Below, piece after piece: positions 36,893-56,779 of a stretch of DNA of 64,000 nucleotides (its first letter is position 1; each line of letters begins with the position of its first letter). Origin of the DNA: Eriocheir sinensis (Eukaryota; Arthropoda; Malacostraca; Decapoda; Varunidae); the NCBI RefSeq assembly GCF_024679095.1, contig NC_066513.1, positions 11,215,605 through 11,279,604 of the forward strand, written 5' to 3'. The notes under the pieces were generated by a model, which worked only from the letters and a program-made list of their open reading frames with translations, searched no databases and was not told the DNA's origin. The translations under genes were made by a program, and so were the position numbers.

Positions 36893-37454
36893 GCTAAGCA
36901 ATGTAATACCAGGATAGTTAATGCAGTCCTGACGGCAAGGCAATTGAGATTCCATGAAACCCTAGGGTTGTTGGTGGTAGCGAGTGTTCTAAGTGCTAAT
37001 CGGTTCACGGATAGAGAAAGTCATATCCGCCAGGGTTACTTTATTTGGACAAACTTACAGAGGTCATCGACATAGACAAGACACTAAGAAAAGGTGTTTG
37101 TTTGTGTATGCGTTTATGTGAATGTTGTGAAGTGTGGGTGACATTTAAGTGTTGGTGTATATGTGGAACTATGTGTATAATTTGACAATAGAAGGACGAA
37201 GACAGACAGTGGAAGATAAACGAGGACAAGGAAAGTTAAACATTCAAGACGCTACAAGACAGAGGGAGTAAAGGCTCGACGATGAACATTAAACATGAAA
37301 ACACAGAATCTTAAGTCTTTCTTTGCAGTACCCCATTTTCTTGTCACTGAGGGGAAGGAACACGGAATTCGAGCGGTGACTGCTACAGATTACTCCCCCC
37401 CAGTGACGAGGAAAGAGGAACGAAATCTTCCCTGGTGCTGGGGCGCTGTGGCAG
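36893..37454. other. No gene recognised
   Basis: No supported feature. Confidence 0.25.
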
Positions 37455-37968
37455 ACGGTGATGCGTTGCGCTGAGTAGCGTTGTGCGATGAGTTGCGCTG
37501 AGTAGAGTTGTGTTGAGGTGCGCGGTAAGTTGCGCTGAGTAGAGTTGCGTTGTTGCGCGCGGTAAGTTGCGTTGAGTAGAGTTGAAGAGAGTTCAGCTAC
37601 GGTGAGTCGAGCTGGGGTGAGTAGTGTAGTGACAACAGCTACGGTGAGTCGAGCTGAGTGAGTAGTGTAGTGACAACAGCTACGGTAAGTCGAGCTGGAG
37701 TGAGTAGTGCAGTGACAACAGCTACGGTGAGTCGAGCTGAGTGAGTATTGTAGTGACAACAGCTACGGTAAGTCGAGCTGGAGTGAGTAGTGCAATGACA
37801 ACAGCTACGGTGAGTCGAGCTGAGTGAGTAGTGTAGTGACAACAGCTACGGTAAGTCGAGCTGAGTGAGTAGTGCAATGACAACAGCTACGGTGAGTCGA
37901 GCTGAGTGAGTAGTGCAGTGACAACAGCTACGGTAAGTCGAGCTGAAGTGAGTAGTGCAATGACAACT
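37455..37968. repeat. Minisatellite with 41-bp unit and dimeric higher-order structure
   Basis: From ~37595 there are nine units of 41-42 bp starting AGCTACGGT and ending TAGTG.A.TGACAAC. From unit two on, units strictly alternate between a form with CGGTGAGTCGAG and a form with CGGTAAGTCGAG, giving an ~83-bp dimer. A looser array of GTTGCGCTGAGTAGAGTTG-type repeats precedes it (37455-37590). No coding role is evident. Confidence 0.92.
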
Positions 37969-39239
37969 ATTTTTATTAGAGGGTGAAAAGGTGTATAGAT
38001 CATTCCATATTTCGCTCACATCGCGTTTTATCGATAGTTTGGTTATACCACCATGTTCATGAGACTCTTATTTATGGAATTAAATGGATTAGGTCAGCAG
38101 CGACTCAATATTTTCTGCAAGTATCAGCTATTTATGTAAAAGTGGTATAAACATATCACACGCGTTAAATCACTTATACTCGTCATTATTTCTTTACTTT
38201 TAATTTTACAAAGTTTTGACAAGCATATTTAGGATCCACAATCACTGCTGCGTTTAACATGGTTAACTAAATCTGGCTGTCTTGTATAAGAGGTGAGCTT
38301 AGGTAAATAGTTTATAAACATTTATCACCAAGAGCACGTGCGAGTGACGCCTCCACTACAACGCATTGACAAAGTAAGCCAGCCAATCAGGGCGAGAGCC
38401 GAGAGGGGAGAGCAGCCAATCAAGTGCCGCGTAACAAATGCTGATTTTGCACCAGATGAACACTTGGTTTAAACATACTTTTTTAAAGGTCCTCTCTTTC
38501 TTAAATTCATCTCCTCTTATAGCTTATTTAAGTCTCAACCTGTTTCCCTTCCTCTTTGCTTCACCCCCTATCATAGCTTAAATCATTGCTTCATTTTGCC
38601 TCTTCCTTCCCCTATCTCCCATAATTGACTAGTTTCTCTTTATTCCTTGTTCTTTCATGCCCCTTCTCTGAGCCAAGTCCATCTTCCACACGTCTTGTGG
38701 ATTCACGTTGCGACCCAGCCTCTCCGTTATACGAGTCAGCGGGTGTAAGTGATCAGCCATCAAAAAAGAGATAGTGGCCACTGCATGGAGCGTGGCTCCT
38801 TTCCGGGCACAATAAAGCATTTAATGGCCTATTAACCTCCAGCTGTGCGCGCTGCTACCACAAAACGAACAATTAAGATGCCCGAGCAGATGCAAGAAGA
38901 CAGACAGATTAATAACCAACCAACATTAAATTAAACTATTAGATGAGCAAATAATTACTTGAATGAAACATGGCGCTTAACACATAAGAAAACATATGAA
39001 AAAGAGTAACAAGAAATTTTAAAAAATCCTGAATGAATGAGTAGATACAATGGGAATAAGGAAAACCAGTAAACAGGGTATCAATTACATAAAAACAAAT
39101 TATGTACCTCAAAGTTATCCGGGAAACACAACAACTCTTCTTGTTGATTTTTTTTTTCAGGAAGTTAATCAGTCCAATATCATAATCACATAAAAAGTGA
39201 TTTGTACTCAAAAAATGATCTCAGGCGATATTAAAAGGA
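37969..39239. other. Unassigned region; two CCAAT boxes
   Basis: No coding frame is convincing. CCAATCAG at ~38389 and CCAATCAA at ~38417 lie 28 bp apart in a short GC-richer patch (GAGAGCCGAGAGGGGAGAGC). This would fit a promoter, but no downstream exon is seen. Confidence 0.3.
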
Positions 39240-40857
<1,618 letters not shown>

Positions 40858-41307
40858 TACAATCGTGGGACACAAGGGATGACACACTGTCCAATGAGTT
40901 TCGTTCACTGACCCCGACTTAAAAATATATACACCGCATGGAAAGAGGCTAATGTTCAGATATGTCGCTACATACACACTCTCCATAATTTATTAGATAT
41001 GAATTTGTCAGTTGTGCACACTGATAACAAGTTTTTAATTCGCGGACGAAAATGTCTCTTTTTACACTTCGTTCAAATTTAGTCAGGGACAGTAAAATTG
41101 TTTACAACGCTATTATGCATTTGAATAAATGTTGTATTCATTCCTGCAACGTCCTCGTTAAGAAATTACGAAGAAAACATTGATAACGTGCACAAATATT
41201 CTGATATGGTCTAGAAATATATAATGATACCATCATTTAACTCTCGCTTGGCAATGTTATGCAATGACGTCATTGACCATGCCAGCCGGCATATTTAGGA
41301 AACTAGT

Positions 41308-41463
41308 AGGCTATTATGAATTGAATTGAAATACAAAGCTATTATTTTGCATTTAAGAATAATAAGCGATTCGGTTGCATTTATGAAACTAGGCTATTAC
41401 TTTGCATTTACGAATACTAAGTTATTATTATGCATTTAAGAAAAGTAGGCTACTATTTTGCAG
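41308..41463. repeat. Short degenerate tandem repeat
   Basis: Three to four units of GCTATTATTTTGCATTTAAG-type text with variable spacing. Confidence 0.6.
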
Positions 41464-41489
41464 TGACTTTTTTTTTTCTTAAGAAAAAT

Positions 41490-41490
<1 letters not shown>

Positions 41491-41548
<58 letters not shown>
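41491..41548. repeat. (CT)n microsatellite
   Basis: CT tract. Confidence 0.97.
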
Positions 41549-41550
<2 letters not shown>

Positions 41551-41690
41551 GAATGCACACTGACGACCAAAGCCAAGCAAGTATTTAGCTTATGGAATGA
41601 AGGAAATCTTATTACAGATCGTGCACTAGTGGAAACAAGAGCATTTATAACATATTTTTTTAAAGAAACATAATCGTCGTGCAGTTGATG

Positions 41691-44359
<2,669 letters not shown>

Positions 44360-44742
44360 AAAAAAAAAAAACAGCCTGCTTTGGTATGAAATTTAGGATA
44401 GAGATAGTAGGAGGGAACAGGGTAGAGATTGCTATCTGTAGCCTCAGACAACCGGTGTTTCGGTGATGAAGAGAAGGAGAGGTTTAGAGTACGAAAGATG
44501 GTGATCCACAGAAAGAAAATTAGAACGAAGACCGCAGAAGGGGAGTCATCCCTGGGTGAATTTGTGTTCTCCCCTCCCAGGCGGGATTCCGAGGCATGCT
44601 GAACTACTCTCTAGTGTTGATGAGACAATAGGGAAAAGGAAAGTGAAGACATGGGAGGGGTCTTGTAAGGGCTTCAGCACCTTCCTCACTTCCAATATAT
44701 ATTTCACCAGGAGTGGCAAACGCCGGTTTCGGTATGTGTCTT

Positions 44743-44744
<2 letters not shown>

Positions 44745-44813
<69 letters not shown>
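44745..44813. repeat. (AT)n microsatellite
   Basis: AT tract between unassigned sequence and an antisense LINE fragment. Confidence 0.97.
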
Positions 44814-44820
<7 letters not shown>

Positions 44821-44912
44821 ACAATAATGGAAAAAGGCCGTTACCCACTGTTCCTACAAAAGAGTCAAGAGGAGTAGCCGAAAGATAGGTCAATTTCGGA
44901 AGGAGAGGTGTC
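44814..44912 (-). pseudogene. LINE 3'-end scrap (antisense)
   Basis: Text such as AAAAGAGTCAAGAGGAGTAG and GGAGAGGTGTCCTGGTA is the reverse of the 3' end of the LINE at 41809-44359. It is bounded by (AT)n on the left and nearly so on the right. Confidence 0.7.
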
Positions 44913-44934
44913 CTGGTAAGTGTTTCTTTTACTG

Positions 44935-47220
<2,286 letters not shown>

Positions 47221-47436
47221 TCCTCAGGACGGGTGAGGCTCCCGCACGGAACCGAGGAGTGGAGCCACGCCGCGTCATCAGCAGGCTCCCGTAGTACAAG
47301 GTGTGTGTCAGGCCACTGTGCCTCGCGTCAACAGGCAGGCGGGCGTGTTTTCCTCCTGGCAGCACCCATGCATCCCTCATGAGGGTGTTGTGAGGCTGCC
47401 GGTGCTGTGGACGAGCCCCTGTGGATACAGAGAGCA

Positions 47437-47693
47437 ATGGGCAACTCGTACGCACGTGAAGACTCCCTGGAATCAAATGGCAGAACGTCTCGGAGCAGCA
47501 GCCTCCTGAGGAAGTACAGCAAATCTTTCAAGTGGCGGGAGACGGAGGAGGGAGGCGAGCGGGTAGAGCAGGAAGAAGGCGAGGGGGAGGAGCTGCCACC
47601 CCAACTGACGGAGGAACAGCGGGAAGTGGTGAAGAGGACGTGGAGGATCATCGAGGCGAGCGTGGCTAAGGTTGGCGTGGTGCTCTTCATGGG
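47437..47693 (+). CDS. Globin-X-like globin, first coding exon
   Basis: ATG at 47437 (context GAGCAATGG) opens 86 residues starting MGNSYAR, a typical N-myristoylation site (Gly2, Asn3, small residue at 6). A serine/basic and then glutamate-rich extension of ~50 residues follows. The globin fold begins at LTEEQREVVKRTWRII (A helix, with the conserved Trp) and VAKVGVVLFMG (B helix). The exon ends ATG GG at a strong donor GTGAGTG (47694), phase 2. Aligned by the B helix this is position B12, the conserved globin B12.2 intron. Membrane-anchored globin X-type proteins with such N-termini are known in animals including crustaceans. The family function (redox or nitrite chemistry at membranes) is inferred. 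A possible 5' UTR acceptor is TTTCTTCCTCAG at 47216-47227. Later exons with the heme histidines are not in the window. Confidence 0.85.
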
Positions 47694-47699
47694 GTGAGT

Positions 47700-47772
47700 G
47701 TGATAAGTCTAGTGGTAGTACAAGTAGTGATGGTGGTAATAGTTGTCGTGGTCGTAGTAGAAGTATTAGTAA

Positions 47773-47812
<40 letters not shown>
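47700..47812. repeat. (GTA)n-type imperfect microsatellite
   Basis: AGT/GTA triplets in the first globin intron, interrupted by the hAT-like element. Confidence 0.9.
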
Positions 47813-49305
<1,493 letters not shown>

Positions 49306-49377
49306 GTAGTAGTAGCAGTAGTAGTAGTAGTAGTAGTAGTTGTAGTAGTAGTAGTAGTATTAATAGTAGTAGTAGTT

Positions 49378-49413
<36 letters not shown>

Positions 49414-49475
49414 ATAGTAGACGTAGTAGTAGTAGTAGTAGTAGTCATAGTAGTAGTAGTAGTAGTTGACTGGAT
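49306..49475. repeat. (GTA)n microsatellite
   Basis: AGT triplets continuing the tract found left of the hAT-like element. Confidence 0.95.
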
Positions 49476-49939
49476 GTAGAGGTAGAGGTATAAAAAAAAA
49501 TATAGTATTAGTAATAGGAGTCGCTGTTGCTGTCATTTTTTTTTCGACGGAAGTGTTACCATTCATAGTTTTAACATCCATATGTGCAGGCGCTTTGGAT
49601 GTTTATGGCCTTTCGATTTATCACATGATTAATCACAGGCTTTTCTAACGACGAGCAGTGGAAGAATGGACCACTACCATTACATATTTGTAATTCCAAT
49701 TTATTGCTGCACACCACTGCGATTATGTAGAAACCTTTTGGACGTCCGCCATGCTCTTCTATGTGACATGCACGTGCAAATCAATAACGCATTTATTCTT
49801 ACTCACAGGCGAAATGATTACAGCCACAAAATAATCAAATTCAGCATAAATATCAAACAAACAATATAATTTTAGCACCATAAGATTAGGTTTTACTGGC
49901 ATTTACATAAGTATATAGTTATTCAAATTAATGATACCA
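49476..49939. other. No gene recognised (globin intron or intergenic)
   Basis: No exon 2 of the globin gene (expected to start with an LFE..P-type segment in phase 2) was found here. Confidence 0.3.
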
Positions 49940-50553
49940 CGAGTTGACTTCACATACCTTGGTAGCGTAGTGCATAACAATAGTGAGTCTCAGCAGGAAG
50001 TTACTCGACGGATTGGGATGGCCCACGGTGTTATGGACTCGCTCAGTACGAGTATATGCCGTTGTCGATATCTATGCAGGCGGAAAAAAAATCGAATCTT
50101 TAAGTCGCTTGTGCTCCCTGTTTTACTGTATGGGTGAGATATAGACACTAAATATTGACTTGGACAGACGTGTCGATGTCTTTGGTACTAAGTGCTTTCG
50201 CAGGATTCTGAGGTATCGCTGGAACGACTACGTACGTGTCGAACCAGCTACTGCTCCGTGAAACTGTTACTAGCTTAGTCCGCAAACGCCAACTTCCGCT
50301 ATATGGGCACGTGGCGCGCCCACTGGAGGACGATCCTGCTCACATGCAGAGTTGTTTTTATACGAGACAACCCTGAGTTGAAAAGACTAAGGGTGCCCTC
50401 GATACTCATGACTGGGGCAAGTCAGCCGATCCTGCTGGTCAGGACTGTGATGGGCAAAGCAGCTGCAAGAGGGCTTGCTCGGGAGGACCGCCGGAAAGGT
50501 AGACAGCGAGTGAGTGAAGCGAAACGCCCCTGGGCGTATGCTCCACATTAATT
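49940..50553 (+). pseudogene. RTE-like LINE 3' end (copy 3)
   Basis: FTYLGSVVHNNSESQQEVTR and RIFKSLVLPVLLYG open the segment. After a frameshift come KRQLPLYGHVAR-like text and the terminal RPWAYAPH-stop block, then ATTAATTAGTTAGT, similar to the tail of the copy at 34937-36310. Truncated 5'. Confidence 0.85.

Positions 50554-52360
<1,807 letters not shown>

Positions 52361-52457
<97 letters not shown>
52361..52457. repeat. (AT)n between LINE fragments
   Basis: AT tract at a LINE fragment junction. Confidence 0.97.
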
Positions 52458-53242
52458 GAGTAGGAGGAATATGCCCAGAATCGTCCAGAGTGGAGTTGTT
52501 ACAGAAAGTTTGAGTGAAGAGTTCAACCTTAGAGATAGATGAGACGGCAGTGCTGCCGTCAAGGTTAAGAAGAGGCGGGAAAGAGGAAGAAGTGAAATTG
52601 GAAGAGATATTTTTGGCTAAGTGCCAGAAGTCTCTGGAAAAATTAGAGAAAGCAAGGTGTTGACATTTCCTATGGATAAAGGAGTTTTTGGTAAGTCAAC
52701 TAATAGATTTAGCACGATTCCGGGCGGAAATGTATAGAATACTATAGATCATGGTTAGCGGGAGTTCGAATGCTCTGGTACCTTTTATGAGGTGCCTCTC
52801 TATCTTTGACAGCACGAGAACAAGCCTGATTAAACCAAGGCTTTTCAGCATGGGGAGTCAAGAAAGTACGTGGAATGTATGCCTCCATTCCAGAGACAAT
52901 CACCTCTGTGATGCGCTGGGCACATACAGAGGGGTCTCTCTCCTGGAAGCAGTAATCATTCCATAGGAAATCGGAAAAGAACATCCTCAGGTCGTCCCAC
53001 TGAGTTGAAGCAAAATGCCAGAAGCATCACCTCTTCGGTGGGTCCAGAGGATGTACAGGAGCGATAGGACAAGCTACATAAGTAACGTTGTGATCGAAGG
53101 AGCCCAACGGAGAGAACAGTTTGACAGATTAAGGAGAAGTGTTAGAGATAAGGAAGAGGTCTAGTATGTTGGGCCTGTCTCTAAGACGGTCAGGAATACA
53201 TGTAGGGTGCTGAACCAACTGCTCTAGATCGTTGAGGAGAGC

Positions 53243-53246
<4 letters not shown>
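52458..53246 (-). pseudogene. LINE endonuclease-to-linker fragment (antisense)
   Basis: Matches positions ~41925-42690 of the LINE at 41809-44359 on the minus strand ([40 protein letters not shown]). No RT. Bounded on both sides by (AT)n. Together with 52152-52360 it could be one LINE copy whose RT was replaced by the AT tract. Confidence 0.85.

Positions 53247-53326
<80 letters not shown>
53247..53326. repeat. (AT)n microsatellite
   Basis: AT tract between LINE and Penelope ends. Confidence 0.97.
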
Positions 53327-53328
<2 letters not shown>

Positions 53329-54735
53329 GCAGGAAATTTTCTCTTAAACACGTCTGGTTGAACGTGATAGTGAGTTCAATGTTGACTATTTTCTTTAAAA
53401 AAATTATTTATCTCGAATAAGTGTCTTATTCTCTTTAGTCAATTTGATGATGATTTCACCGTAAGTGGTCATTTTTATTGCCAGATCGCGATTTCGGGTT
53501 TGTCAACCCTTCTTCAGTGGCGTTGTAGTCTTCGGAGTAGGAGGAGTAGTTTTCTGCTCGCTAGTTAATGAGAGAATGCTGGTGCACGTTTTTTCGTTTT
53601 CGTTTCTAGGTTTTACCCCCTAAAAAGGGGGAACGGGCCTTTGTCCGAGGACGGCCCGTCGCAGAGGGGAACCCGCCGCGGGCGTGCGGCGGGTGGGGGA
53701 ACCCTTCCGTCGCCGCCACAGCCACGGGTATAAGCCGGCGGGCAGCGACGGAGGAACGGGCCCTCCGAGCTCTGGCTCAGGAGCAGCCCGCTCGTGTGGG
53801 CGAGCAATGCAAGCTCGTTGCGGGACGCCTCCGCCGCCGCCACAGCCACGGGTAACAGCCGGCGAGCAGCGACGGAGGCACGGGCACCTGCTCATTTTCA
53901 TCGTTGTCATGCCGATATTGGTTGTGGGGAGGCCTTCACAGATCATGTGACTTCTGTGTAGACAACTTTTCTTCTTGGGGGCTGTTTCTCATATTATTAG
54001 GTGGCTTGTTTTCTTAGTCTTGTAGTGTATGACGATGTAAATTTTTTTTTCTTCTCGGGGTTTGTTGGTGTGACGTTACTTCTGATGATTTGTTTCATTA
54101 TTCTTTCGTCTTCTTTGTAGGCAGTAGAAAAGTGTGATCTGTAGTATTTGTTGATGTTCTCTTTCTCCTCCGTTGTATTGTTGGTTGCAGCGTGCCATTG
54201 ATCCATTATTTTCTTGGTTTGCCTGTTGATGTCTGCTTTTTTCAAAACCGTTGTTCAGTAGTACCTGGGTAGATCGGTCTATTGCTTGGTGGACTTGCTT
54301 CCAGTTACTGCAGTGGGTGAGTGCTCTCCGAATGTAGGCGCCTATGGTGGAGTCTTTGTAGCGTTTGGGGCACTCGCTCCTTCCGTTGAGGCAGTGGCCT
54401 GGGTTAGTGGCCATCACGTAGACATCAGTGTTGAAGGCGTCATGATCTTGTTTGAGGAGGATGTCCAGGAATGGCATGGATCCGTTGGTGCTATGCTCGA
54501 TAGTGAAGTTTATTCCGGATATTTCTTGGAGGTGTCTTCTGAGATGTTCGATGTCCTCGATGCTTGTGGTTTTGATGAATATATCGTCGATGTAGCGGCA
54601 GGATATGTCAGCGTTTTTTGGTGGTCTTAAAGGCTTCTTCTTCTATGCAACCCATGAAGAATTTTGCCAGCAGAACTCCCAACGGGGAGCCCATAGCGAC
54701 ACCATCCACTTGATGGTACTTGTTGTTGTACCAAC
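53327..54735 (-). pseudogene. Penelope-like element, left (antisense) half of a head-to-head pair
   Basis: The minus strand encodes a Penelope RT core: DGVAMGSPLGVLLAKFF, then CRYIDDIFIKTT (catalytic YIDD at 54577-54594), then MPFLDILLKQDH, TNPGHCLNGRSECPKRYKDS and FNLYCLQR-type linker text. It then enters the linker MRNSPQEEKLST. The GIY-YIG nuclease is cut off by a GC-rich segment (53636-53890), after which the Penelope 3' terminal ~260 bp follows (53327-53590), ending at (AT)n. Frameshifts near 54100-54250 break the product. Confidence 0.85.
53636..53890. repeat. GC-rich segment with ~124-bp tandem duplication
   Basis: Two units share CCGCCACAGCCACGGGTA, AGCCGGCG.GCAGCGACGGAGG and ACGGGC. 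GC content is far above the surroundings. It interrupts the Penelope nuclease region. Its origin is unknown; it does not look like rRNA. Confidence 0.7.
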
Positions 54736-56232
54736 AAGTGGATGGTGTCGCTACGGGCTCCCCGAGAAGAAGAAAATAAGCCAGCTAATTATGAGAAACA
54801 GCCCCCAAGAAGAAAAGCTGTCTACACAAGAGTCACATGTCGTTTATAGGTTTATTTGTAAACGAGGGATCTGCTAAGCCCTCCCCTCAACCTATATCGG
54901 CATGGCAACGATGAAACTGAGCAGGCGCATGAGCTATCACCTGACATCCGGAGCCCCACAACACCTACTGCAGAAACATAACACAGTGCTAACAAGAAAA
55001 TTTTTAGAAGAAAGCACAGACATCATCGCGAGGTGCCCCGATGAACGACAGCTCCCCATTCTAGAAGCCCTCAACATCAAAGAAATAAGGCCCAACCTCA
55101 ACAAGCGGGCACAAGACCTACAGGCTCTCCCGAGTATGCGCAGGAGTGCTGCGCACCAGCCCGACCAACCAGCAGCCAGTGTGCAGCGCGGAGAGGGCGA
55201 CGACACGCCTTAAATACCGTTCACCCAGCGTGCACCAGCATTCTCCCTTAAGACCCTTAAGAAACTATACCGATTTGCAGACATGCCGACAAAGACCAAG
55301 ACACACCTTGTGAAGACCCTTGTACTTCCCGTCCTTGACTAACCACCAGTACCAACCCATGCAATGAGTAAGACACAGCTCAGCAAACTCCAAGTAATAC
55401 AAAACAAAGCACTAAGATTTGCAACGAATCAGCGATACCCATACACCCTCACCTCAGAAGACATACTCCAATGCACGAAAACTACCACTCAACATCAGGC
55501 TTCACCTGAAAAAGAAAAGATATGGGAGAGACTTTTAACTCTAAACATTCCTGCGGTAGATGCGATACTCCAAAATCACCAGGACAACAGGAATTACCAT
55601 GCTGCGTTCCCCAGCAGCTTAAAACACTTCAAACTTTGCCAACCCCAGTATACCACTAAGTGGCCTTATGTACAAACTAGCTAGCTTTCCAACAAACAAC
55701 ATTCACCACCAGATAAGTCACTACCACAAACTCTTGTATCATCAGGTAAGACTTCAACACATTTTGTGTTAAATCCAAATGAATTGAAACAACTACTACA
55801 AACACACATCTCAACACTCTAAAACATCTAGAAGATCCAACATCCTAAAAACCTCATGCAACGGTGGTCGTCCATTAAGCTATCTACTTCTCTTGTCTTT
55901 ATCTTCCCCCCTTTTTTTTATCTTCCTCTAACTTCTTGTTCTCTTCACCAACTCTCTTTAAAAAAAAAAAAAAAAACAGCATTCTCTCTCCAACTAGCGA
56001 GCAGAAAACTACTCCGAACACTACAACGCCACTGAATAAGGGTTATGAAACCCGATATCGCGATCTGGCAATAAAGATGACCACTTTCGGTGAAGTCATC
56101 ACCAAACTGACTAAAGAGAATAAGGCAATTATTCGAGAGAAAGAATTTTCTTAAGAAAATAATCAACACTGAATTCACTATCACGTTCAACCGGACATGT
56201 TTAAGAGAAAATCTCTTGCCCATATATACCCT

Positions 56233-56235
<3 letters not shown>
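54736..56235 (+). pseudogene. Penelope-like element, right (sense) half with GIY-YIG nuclease
   Basis: The plus strand repeats GTACCAACAAGTGGATGGTG from the axis, then jumps from the RT GSP motif straight to the linker ISQLIMRNSPQEEKLST, so the RT core is deleted. The GIY-YIG endonuclease follows: VVYRFICKRGIC, TAA stop at 54875-54877 in place of a lysine codon, STYIG, TMKLSRRMSYHL and LPILEALNIKEIRPNLN (conserved Glu), ending ~55213. The 3' terminal region (55987-56235, with YETRYRDLAIKMTT) is an inverted match to 53327-53590 and ends at (AT)n. A LINE at 55246-55976 interrupts it. Confidence 0.85.
55246..55976 (+). mobile_element. 5'-truncated Jockey-like LINE with 10-bp target duplication
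   Basis: CAGCATTCTC at 55236-55245 is repeated at 55977-55986. Between them lies a LINE C-terminus (PTKTKTHLVKTLVLPVLDY, then THAMSKTQLSKLQVIQNKAL, RFATNQRYPYTLTSEDI) with one stop at ~55340, and a poly-A tail (55960-55976). This is classic target-primed insertion into the Penelope 3' region. Confidence 0.92.
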
Positions 56236-56308
<73 letters not shown>

Positions 56309-56334
56309 ATATATATATATATATATATATATAT
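56236..56334. repeat. (AT)n microsatellite
   Basis: AT tract between the Penelope end and the hAT-like element. Confidence 0.97.
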
Positions 56335-56514
56335 CAGGGAGGCGGTTTAAACCAAATGGTTTAAACCATGGTTTAAAGCAATAAAAAATGGTTTAAACCA
56401 ACTAATTAAACCATTTTTTTTTCTGTTGTGTGTATCTTTGTTAGTTTCATCAGTATTGTGGTTTTAACTATATGTAAGATTTTAATTATGTACAGCAGGG
56501 TTGGCGGTTTAAAC

Positions 56515-56651
56515 CAGGGGTGTCAAACTCAAAACCCTTCGAGGGCCAATTCGTACTCTGAAGTGCCGTCATGGGGGCCAACAAGGGTAGAAAATACATT
56601 GACAAGATTGAGGTTACCGTGATACCGCGGGCCATGAGTTTGACACCCCTG
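56515..56651. mobile_element. 137-bp hAT MITE with palindromic 8-bp target duplication
   Basis: Ends CAGGGGTGTCAAACTC and its exact inverse, flanked on both sides by GTTTAAAC (56507-56514 and 56652-56659). CAGGGGTGTCAAACTC is a widespread hAT-type terminus in animals. It sits in a GGTTTAAACC unit of the host element. Confidence 0.93.
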
Positions 56652-56779
56652 GTTTAAACCAAAAACCCATCAATAAAACCAGTGTTTTTTGTGAATCTTT
56701 TTTAGTTTCATCAGGTATTGTGGTTTTAATTATATGTGGTTTTATTTTTTTTATTATGCACAGTCATTTTACTAACACC

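Noticed and set aside
37595..37968. CRISPR-like regular spacing of repeats
   Set aside because: The units are contiguous tandem repeats without unique spacers, in an animal genome.
38380..38440. Host promoter with paired CCAAT boxes
   Set aside because: There is no TATA or initiator context and no downstream exon that I could support, so it is kept only as a note.
47407..47436. Upstream start of the globin frame at 47407
   Set aside because: That codon is GTG. The ATG at 47437 has better context and creates the myristoylation-type N-terminus.
53636..53890. rRNA fragment
   Set aside because: The GC-rich text has no conserved rRNA core sequence that I recognise, and it is an internal tandem duplication.
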